From Salinarimonas sp. (GTDB taxonomy: Bacteria > Pseudomonadota > Alphaproteobacteria > Rhizobiales > Beijerinckiaceae): a stretch of DNA of 64,000 bases. The stretch spans positions 186,001 through 250,000 of the forward strand of contig JAFIEI010000001.1 in NCBI GenBank assembly GCA_020832565.1, given 5' to 3'. The first letter of the stretch is position 1. The number at the start of each line of letters is the position of its first letter. A program made the translations under genes and the position numbers. Shown here one piece after another: positions 56,869-64,000 of the stretch. The notes below the pieces were generated by a model. It searched no databases and was not told the DNA's origin. It saw only the letters and a list, made by a program, of their open reading frames with translations.

Positions 56869-57948
56869 TCATGCGGGCTTGGCAGGCGCCTGGTCTGTTG
56901 CTCGGTCGCCGGTATCCGAGGCAACCGGTTGCGCTTCACGCGCAGCCGCGGCTTCGCCCTTGCCCGTCTGCTTACCTGCCTCGGCTGCAGCATCGGAGCG
57001 CTTTGCGGCATCGCCCGGCTTCGCGGCGCCGGTCGAGCCCGCCTCGGCGGCTGCGGCAGGTTTCGCCACGGGGGCGTCGTCACGCGCAGCCATGCTCTCG
57101 GGCGCGGGCTGCTTCATGAAGATGCGGGCGAGGTTGGCGATGGTCGCCTTGAGCTCGGTGCGCGGCACGACCATGTCGACCATGCCGTGATCCTTGAGAT
57201 ATTCGGCGCGCTGGAAGCCTTCGGGCAGCTTCTCGCGGATGGTCTGTTCGATCACCCGCGGTCCGGCAAAGCCGATCAGGGCGCCGGGCTCGGCGATATG
57301 CACATCGCCGAGCATGGCATAGGAGGCGGTCACGCCGCCGGTGGTCGGATTGGTGAGCACCACGATATAGGGCAGGCGCGCCTTGCGCAGGCGGCGCAGG
57401 GCGACCGTGGTGCGCGGCATCTGCATCAGCGAGAGGATGCCCTCCTGCATGCGCGCGCCGCCGGAGGCGACGAAGAGCACGAAGGGCGTGCCGCGTTCGC
57501 GTGCCGTATCGGCAGCCGTGACGATCGCCTCACCGGCGGCCATGCCCAGCGAGCCGCCCATGAAGGCGAAATCCTGGACCGCGACGGTCATCACCGTGCC
57601 GTCGACCTTGCCGACGCCGACCTTGACCGCGTCCTGCATGCCCGTCTTGGTGCGGGCATCGCGCAAACGGTCGGCATAGCGCTTCTCGTCGCGGAATTTC
57701 AGCGGGTCTGCGGTGACGCCGCGCAGGGCAATATCCTCGTAGCCCTCGTCGAAGGTGATCTTGAGCCTGTCTGTGGCGTTGATACGCAGATGATGGTTGG
57801 AGCCCGGGATCACCCAGAGATTGGCCTCGACTTCCTTGTGGAAGACCATCTGCCCGGTATCCGGGCATTTCACCCAGAGATTTTCCGGCGTCTCGCGCTT
57901 GAACAGCGTCTTGATGCGCGGACGGACGACGTCTGAAATCCAGTTCAT
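56869..57948 (-). CDS. accD: Acetyl-CoA carboxylase carboxyltransferase subunit beta
   Basis: [56 protein letters not shown]...[22 protein letters not shown]; Ala/Lys-rich C-terminal tail. Confidence 0.95.
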   Translation of the reverse strand: MNWISDVVRPRIKTLFKRETPENLWVKCPDTGQMVFHKEVEANLWVIPGSNHHLRINATDRLKITFDEGYEDIALRGVTADPLKFRDEKRYADRLRDARTKTGMQDAVKVGVGKVDGTVMTVAVQDFAFMGGSLGMAAGEAIVTAADTARERGTPFVLFVASGGARMQEGILSLMQMPRTTVALRRLRKARLPYIVVLTNPTTGGVTASYAMLGDVHIAEPGALIGFAGPRVIEQTIREKLPEGFQRAEYLKDHGMVDMVVPRTELKATIANLARIFMKQPAPESMAARDDAPVAKPAAAAEAGSTGAAKPGDAAKRSDAAAEAGKQTGKGEAAAAREAQPVASDTGDRATDQAPAKPA

Positions 57949-58102
57949 GCTGCAAGGGCCCCGGATGCTCTCGTGTGGGCTGGTCACGCGACCAGCGCGC
58001 GTTGCATAAAGCATCCGCGCGCGGATGCCAAATCCGATCTTGGCCGTTCGGCCTCACTCGAATGCCGGCAAGCGCCGTCTCGCAACGTTGCGGAGCTGAT
58101 CC

Positions 58103-58858
58103 ATGGACATGCTTGCACTGCTCGTCGATCTCCACAAGCACAACAAGAGGCAAGGGCCCGGAGGCGATGACGAGACGCAACTCGCCATACGGTTGTCGGG
58201 TTTGCAATCGGCGCAGAATCTGCGGATTGCCGATATCGGCTGCGGTACGGGTGCGCAAACCTGCGTTCTGGCACAGGAACTCGATGCCCGGGTCGTCGCC
58301 GTCGATTTCCTCGCGGAATTTCTCGAGATGCTCGACGACGGCATGCAAGGCGAGGCCGTGCCCGGCTCGATCGAAAAGCTGGTCGCATCGATGGACGATA
58401 TGCCGTTCGAGCCGGAAGACTTCGATGCGATCTGGTCGGAGGGCGCGATCTACAATATCGGCTTCGAGGCCGGAATCCGGGCCTTGCGGCGCTATCTGAA
58501 GCCGGGCGGGGTGCTCGCCGTATCGGAGCTGACCTGGTTCACGGCAGAGAGGCCTGCCGCGATCGAAGCACACTGGACGAAGGAATACCCGGAAATCGCG
58601 ACGGCCGGCACGAAGATCGCACTGCTGGAGAAGCACGGCTATACGCCGATCGGCTATTTCCCTCTCCCGGAGGGATGTTGGCGTGAGAACTACTATCGTC
58701 CCCTCGAGCAGGGTTTCGATGCCTTTCTGGCGCGTCACGGATCAAGCGCGGAGGCGCGTGCCGTCGTGGCTTCCCACCGGACCGAGATCGCTCTCTATAA
58801 CGAGTATGCGGCGTATTTCGGCTATGGATATTATCTGGCCCGCAAAGCAGGGGAATAG
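58103..58858 (+). CDS. Class I SAM-dependent methyltransferase
   Basis: LRIADIGCGTGAQTCVLAQELDARVVAVDFLAEFLEML...DFDAIWSEGAIYNIGFEAGIRALRRYLKPGGVLAVSELTW. Confidence 0.92.
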   Translation: MDMLALLVDLHKHNKRQGPGGDDETQLAIRLSGLQSAQNLRIADIGCGTGAQTCVLAQELDARVVAVDFLAEFLEMLDDGMQGEAVPGSIEKLVASMDDMPFEPEDFDAIWSEGAIYNIGFEAGIRALRRYLKPGGVLAVSELTWFTAERPAAIEAHWTKEYPEIATAGTKIALLEKHGYTPIGYFPLPEGCWRENYYRPLEQGFDAFLARHGSSAEARAVVASHRTEIALYNEYAAYFGYGYYLARKAGE

Positions 58859-58994
58859 CCCGCCTCCTGCAGGGCAGAGGGCCGGATCATGACGGGCTCG
58901 GCTGAGCATGCCCCTCGGTCGCATCGCCGCGATACGAGCGATAGCGACACATCAAGACATGCGGCTATGCTGCTGATTTCAGTGAGACAGTTCG

Positions 58995-59070
58995 TGGTGC
59001 CCAGGGACGGAATCGAACCGCCGACACTGCGATTTTCAGTCGCATGCTCTACCAACTGAGCTACCTGGGC
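58995..59070 (-). tRNA. tRNA-Phe (GAA)
   Basis: GCCCAGG TA GCTC..GAGC A TGCGACTGAAAATCGCA GTGTC GGCGGTTCGATTCCGTC CCTGGGC A CCA; full cloverleaf, anticodon GAA, encoded CCA. Confidence 0.97.
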
Positions 59071-59314
59071 GAACGGGGCGTTTGCCGCCGTCGGAGGGGG
59101 GTATAAGCACGCGGGCGCGCGCTGTAAACTGCTTTCTTGCGCCATCGGGGAAAAATCGCATCGGGTTCGTCGCGCTTCCAGCATGGCGTTACCGGTGAGG
59201 TTTCGTATGCCGATTCCCGCGCCGCTTCCTCTCGGTCTTGCCTGACGCCACGCAAACATGCTCATTCTTGCGCGCGCGAATCGAATCGAGCGAGGCGCGC
59301 CGGAGGATGGACGG

Positions 59315-60097
59315 ATGCGAGACTGGCTTTCAAGGGCGCGGATCCTGGTGCCGGAGCCCGGATTGCCGGCACTGTGCGTCGCTTTGCTGATCCTGCTGAC
59401 GACGACGACGGCCCGCGCGGATTCGGAGCCTTGTGAACCGCGCGTCTTCGAGGAAGCGCGCTTTACGGTGTGCACCATCGATCCCACCGTTCACGAGATC
59501 GTGCTTTACACGACGGACGAGGACGGGCGCGCCTATGCCGGCTTTTCCCGCCTGCCGCAGGAGCGCGACGGCGCGCCGCTGGTCTTTGCCATGAATGCGG
59601 GCATGTATCACGCCGATCTCTCTCCCGTGGGGCTGCATATCGAGGAGGGCGAGGAGATCAAGGCGATCAGCACGCGCCCCGGCCCCGGCAACTTCCATAT
59701 GCTTCCCAATGGCGTATTCTACATGCAGGACGGCACTGTCGGCGTCGCCACCTCGCAGGATTTCCTGGCACGCGGGATCAGTCCCGATCTCGCAACCCAG
59801 TCCGGGCCGATGCTGGTCATCGACGGCGCGTTGCATCCCCGTTTCATTGCGGATTCCACCTCCCTGCGCCGTCGCAACGGCGTCTGCGTGGGCGATGACG
59901 GTGTCGTCCATTTCGCCATTTCGGAGGGCCGGGTGAATTTCCATCTTTTCGCCCGCCTGTTCCGCGACGACCTCGGATGCCGCAATGCGCTCTATCTGGA
60001 CGGCTCCATGTCGAGTCTGCACGCGCCGGCGCTCGGACGCTCGGATGCGATCCGCCCGATGGGGCCGATCATCGCGGCTTATCCGAAGCGCCCCTGA
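59315..60097 (+). CDS. Phosphodiester glycosidase (NAGPA/DUF2233) family secreted protein
   Basis: FAMNAGMYHADLSPVGLHIEEGEEI...GNFHMLPNGVFYM...TQSGPMLVIDG...RNGVCVGDDG...CRNALYLDGSMSSLH. Confidence 0.88.
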   Translation: MRDWLSRARILVPEPGLPALCVALLILLTTTTARADSEPCEPRVFEEARFTVCTIDPTVHEIVLYTTDEDGRAYAGFSRLPQERDGAPLVFAMNAGMYHADLSPVGLHIEEGEEIKAISTRPGPGNFHMLPNGVFYMQDGTVGVATSQDFLARGISPDLATQSGPMLVIDGALHPRFIADSTSLRRRNGVCVGDDGVVHFAISEGRVNFHLFARLFRDDLGCRNALYLDGSMSSLHAPALGRSDAIRPMGPIIAAYPKRP

Positions 60098-60358
60098 GGC
60101 AATCGACCGGAGCGTGGCCATGGTTTCGCCGCGATAGCGTGACCTTCATGCAACGCTCGCGATTTCGTGTGTCGCGAAAGCTACGATCCAGCGCCATCGT
60201 CCATGAAACATTCATGCTTGATTTCATATTTCGTGGAACTCATGCGATGCTCTGGAGCTTGCATTCCAGCGCGATCGGTTTAACCAATCCGCCGATGCAC
60301 GGGGCAGGGCGTGTGGTGAACAAGCGTATCTATGGCCTGAGGGGAGGGCCGTTCGGCG

Positions 60359-62479
60359 ATGTCGGATGCATTTGCAGTTTTTGGGGCGCTGGTAGCGCTT
60401 TCCGCGCCCATCGTGGCGGGGCCGGTCGGATTCGTGGAGCCTGAGCACGCGATCGTGCTCGGCCAGAGCGAGCGGGCCGGGGCGAGCGCCTCGGCGCCGG
60501 CATTCTATGCCGGTGGCGAAGAGATGGGCCGGCTTGGCACCGACAATCCGACAGTCACTTTCCAGGATCTTCCCGAGACCTTCATCCAGGCGCTGATCGC
60601 GGTCGAGGATACGCAGTTCAAGCAACATATGGGCGTCGATCCGGTCGGCCTCACGCGTGCCGCGACCGGGATCGCGACCGGCCGGTTCGCCGGCGGTGGG
60701 TCGACGCTGAGCCAGCAGCTGGCCAAGAACGTCATTACCGGCGCGCGCCAGACCCTCGATCGCAAGATCGAAGAGGCTTATTCCGCCGTCGTGACCGAGA
60801 CGCTGGCCGACAAGGAAGAGATCCTCGAATCCTACGCCAACGCCGTCTTCTTCGGGCGTCGCTCCCAGGGTGCCGCAAGGGCGGCGCAGAACTGGTTCGA
60901 CAAGGAATGGGATCAGCTCTCGCTGTCGGAATACGCCTTCCTTGCCGGCGTCCTACAGGCACCCTCGGCACTTGATCCTCTGCGCAACCGCGAGCGCGCC
61001 GTCGCGCGGCGCGACCATGTGCTCGGGCGTATGGAGCAGGTCGGCTTCATCACCGCCGAGGAGGCCGCCGCCGCCATGGCCGAGCCGCTGGAGGTTTCAC
61101 CCGGGCCGCGCCCGGTGCGTTCCAGCATCGCCATTCCGGATGCCGATTTCTGGGCGCTATCCGAGGCGCGCCGCTTCATCGTGGGCGAAAACCTTGCCGA
61201 CCTCGCCGAGCGCGGAGGCTATGTCAGCACCATTCGCCGCAATGCACAGTTCATGGTCCAGGAGGTCCTGGCCGAACAGCTGATGCGGCTCAACGGTCAG
61301 GTCGCGCAAGAGCCGCTCGGCTTCGTGCCGGAAGAAGCGCTTGCAGCCAACAACCAGACACGCATCTGGCGCGCGGCCCGCGAAGCGGTCTCGTTCATGC
61401 CCGAAGGTGCGTGGCGCGTCGTGGTTCACGGCGACGAGCTCCTGATCGAGGATCGCCCCGCGCTGGGTGACGTTCCCGAGATCGCCAACCGCCCGAACTG
61501 GCTTCGCCCGCGCGGCGTCTATGTGCTCACCGCTGATGGCGAACTCATGGGACGCCCCAACGTTCAGGGCGCGGCGGTCGTGATCGATACGGCGACCAAC
61601 GAGACCATCGCCTCGGTCGGCGGCTTCGCCACCTGGGCGAGCCAGTTCGACCGGACCCGCGCGATGCGCCAGCCGGGCTCGTCGATCAAGACGTTCGTCT
61701 GGCTCGCGGCGCTCGAATACGGCTACAATCCGGAAGGCTATATTTCCGACGAACCGCTGACCTTCCGCGATGGCGACGGCTGGTGGACGCCGCGCAACTA
61801 CGGGCGCGAGACGCTCGGACTCGTGCCGTTCTTCACGGCCTTCGAGCGCAGCCTGAACGTCGTCGCCGTGCGGATCGCCGATTTCGTCGGCATGGACCGC
61901 ATCCGCCCCTTCCTCGAGGATTCGCAGCTCTACAGCTTCGGTGAGCCGCGCCTGAGCAATCTGTCCACATCGATCGGCGCGGTCGAGACGACGCCTGCGG
62001 CCATGGCCATGGCGATGTCGCTGCTCGATCCGCGCACCAGCGATCTGGCCTCGCGTTCGGCGCTCGAGGAGCTCGAATCGATGATGTCGGGCGTTGTCGT
62101 GCGCGGCACCGCCGCCGGCGCATTCGCCAATGGCCCCTCCGGCGTCGTCGGCAAGACCGGAACGTCGCAGAACCATCGCGACACCTGGTTCGTCGGGCGC
62201 ACCGGCGATCTTGCTTTCGCCATCTGGATCGGGCGCGACGACGACCTGCGGCTTCCCAATCTCGATGGTCGCCGGCCGACCGGTGGCGGGTTCGTGGCGC
62301 CGCTCGCGGCAAAGATCGTCACGGAACTGCGCGCGATGGGGCTGAGCGAAGCGGAGCTCAATCCGCCGCTCTTCCCGCCCAAGCCGATCATCCCGATCCA
62401 GCCGGTCCAGCCGATCGAACCCGAGCCCGATCCCCGTTACTCCGCGGGTCGTGACAATCGGCCGTTCTCGGTGCGGTGA
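60359..62479 (+). CDS. PBP1a-type bifunctional transglycosylase/transpeptidase
   Basis: GT51 AVEDTQFKQHMGVDPVGLTRA, GGGSTLSQQLAKN; transpeptidase SSIK, SLN, KTGTSQNHRDTWFVG. Confidence 0.94.
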   Translation: MSDAFAVFGALVALSAPIVAGPVGFVEPEHAIVLGQSERAGASASAPAFYAGGEEMGRLGTDNPTVTFQDLPETFIQALIAVEDTQFKQHMGVDPVGLTRAATGIATGRFAGGGSTLSQQLAKNVITGARQTLDRKIEEAYSAVVTETLADKEEILESYANAVFFGRRSQGAARAAQNWFDKEWDQLSLSEYAFLAGVLQAPSALDPLRNRERAVARRDHVLGRMEQVGFITAEEAAAAMAEPLEVSPGPRPVRSSIAIPDADFWALSEARRFIVGENLADLAERGGYVSTIRRNAQFMVQEVLAEQLMRLNGQVAQEPLGFVPEEALAANNQTRIWRAAREAVSFMPEGAWRVVVHGDELLIEDRPALGDVPEIANRPNWLRPRGVYVLTADGELMGRPNVQGAAVVIDTATNETIASVGGFATWASQFDRTRAMRQPGSSIKTFVWLAALEYGYNPEGYISDEPLTFRDGDGWWTPRNYGRETLGLVPFFTAFERSLNVVAVRIADFVGMDRIRPFLEDSQLYSFGEPRLSNLSTSIGAVETTPAAMAMAMSLLDPRTSDLASRSALEELESMMSGVVVRGTAAGAFANGPSGVVGKTGTSQNHRDTWFVGRTGDLAFAIWIGRDDDLRLPNLDGRRPTGGGFVAPLAAKIVTELRAMGLSEAELNPPLFPPKPIIPIQPVQPIEPEPDPRYSAGRDNRPFSVR

Positions 62480-62525
62480 GGTGGGCTTGAACCGAATCTA
62501 CAGGACTTGTCAGGAACAAACGTCG

Positions 62526-64000
62526 ATGATTGCGACGCGTGCAGCGCTTATTGCATTGCTGGCCGCCGGAATACCGGTGCTCGTCAGTCAAGCCCCGAAC
62601 ACGGCCTACGCCCAGGCGGCGAACCCGGGCATTCTCATGCAGGAACTCCCGCTGCTGGTTGAAGATGACGGGGGGCTCGCCGAAGAGGATATTCGGGCGG
62701 AGCTCACCGGGCTTCATCCGCTGCTCGCCGAAATCGCCTGGGAAGAAGCGCGACCCGGCACGGAAACGACGTTGCCGCCGCTTCCCGAGGCATTCCTGCC
62801 GCAAGGGTTCACGGCCGGTACGCCCGCCTTCACGCTCGAGGGCGTGGCGCTTGCCCTGGCGCAACGCGAAACGCGCATCGTCGCCGAGCGTCTCGACATG
62901 CTCGACGGGGCGATCGTGCTGACGGATGTGAGGCTCAGCAATCTGGCCGGTGAGGCGCGTGCCGCCATGATCGTGCTCGCGCACGAGACTGTCGGCCATC
63001 TCGGTGATTTTCTCGTGGCCGAGGCCGATGGGCGGGTTTATCCGGTTGAACCTGGTTTCGTCTCGGCGCTTGATCTGCGCCTCGACACACGCGAAATCCT
63101 CCGGGAAGAGCGCCCGGACGCAAGCTTCCAGGCGATGATGCAGACGGAAGGGCTTCTGGTCGAGGGGCTGCGGGTGCGCTTTGCCAATGATCCGCGCGAT
63201 CGGGTCGCCGAGGCCGAGGACGAAGCGGATACGACGCAGGCGCCCGAAGCCGACGAGGGCGCAGATGCCGCATTGGAGCCGGCGCCGGATGGTGACGAGA
63301 GTGATGGTGCAAAGCAACTCCTGGCCCAGCGCATTCTCGGCGGTGCGACGCGCGGCGAGGCGGTTTTCGCCGGTGAGGCATCCTTCTCGCTGGCGCGATT
63401 CGAGGGCGCCGTGACCGGTTCGCTCGACGCGCTCTCGCCGCGCCGCCTGCTGGCTCATCTGGAGCGCGAGCCGGCGCATTTCGCTGCGCAGCCGGCGCGT
63501 GAGGGCCGCATCGATTTCGATCTGAATGATTTCGTCATGCAGGTCACCGGTCGCCGCAATGCGCAAGCCGGTTCTGCGGAGCCGCTGCCGGTCGATCTGC
63601 TGGTCGGCGAAGGCACGGTCTCCGTCGCCGTCGAGCGCGACGGCGTGGTCACGATCGACGGTCGTGTCGGTGATGCAGAGGCGGCGCCCCAGATCCTCGC
63701 CGGTACGCCGCTGGAAGATGCCGCAACCCAGGTCGCCGCCACGGCGAGCTCGTCGGGAGACCGGCTGTTCGGTGAAGGGCGCGCATATGCCCGCCTCGCA
63801 CCCGGTTATGCCATCGATCTCGATTTCTGGCTGGATGCGCCGGGCCTGTTCAGCCTGCGCAATGCCGTCGATGTCGATCTGCCGGACAACCTGCGTGAAT
63901 CCCTGCGTGGCGGGCGCATGGCGGCGCTCTTGCCCCTCATCTTCGAATCGACTGCTCGCCGCCTGACTTTCGCAATGATCGATGACGGCATCGGAGCCCT
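62526..64000 (+). CDS. Hypothetical secreted protein (partial, runs off right edge)
   Basis: ATG at 62526, signal peptide MIATRAALIALLAAGIPVLVSQAPNTAYAQA, frame open to the window end (491 codons); not in the ORF track because it lacks an in-window stop. Confidence 0.85.
   Translation, partial: MIATRAALIALLAAGIPVLVSQAPNTAYAQAANPGILMQELPLLVEDDGGLAEEDIRAELTGLHPLLAEIAWEEARPGTETTLPPLPEAFLPQGFTAGTPAFTLEGVALALAQRETRIVAERLDMLDGAIVLTDVRLSNLAGEARAAMIVLAHETVGHLGDFLVAEADGRVYPVEPGFVSALDLRLDTREILREERPDASFQAMMQTEGLLVEGLRVRFANDPRDRVAEAEDEADTTQAPEADEGADAALEPAPDGDESDGAKQLLAQRILGGATRGEAVFAGEASFSLARFEGAVTGSLDALSPRRLLAHLEREPAHFAAQPAREGRIDFDLNDFVMQVTGRRNAQAGSAEPLPVDLLVGEGTVSVAVERDGVVTIDGRVGDAEAAPQILAGTPLEDAATQVAATASSSGDRLFGEGRAYARLAPGYAIDLDFWLDAPGLFSLRNAVDVDLPDNLRESLRGGRMAALLPLIFESTARRLTFAMIDDGIGA

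Overview
64-kb chromosomal window from a high-GC bacterium, most likely an alphaproteobacterium (Hyphomicrobiales-like by gene content). It contains ordinary metabolic and housekeeping operons: modEABC, nrdJ, pxpBCA, folC/accD, xth, dgkA, a PBP1a-type gene, and NDUFA12/DUF2155 genes. Set among them is a dense second-messenger and two-component block: GAF-PAS-GGDEF-EAL, an MCP, REC-EAL-REC-wHTH, REC with a degenerate EAL, a 7xPAS-HisKA-HATPase-REC kinase and PAS-GGDEF at about 3.0-16.9 kb, plus two more PAS-GGDEF-EAL proteins at 37.6-43.6 kb. There is one clean tRNA-Phe and one clearly degenerate tRNA-Lys-like gene with an ATT anticodon. No rRNA, CRISPR array, IS element or prophage was recognised. 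The strongest candidates for follow-up are the c-di-GMP phosphodiesterase domain fused to an OmpR-type DNA-binding response regulator, the cysteine-less LOV-like PAS kinase beside it, the degenerate EAL domains, the aberrant tRNA in a decayed-gene/repeat patch (29.7-30.5 kb), and a NrdR box pair plus DnaA box upstream of nrdJ. All family assignments come from reading motifs by eye; no database search was run.
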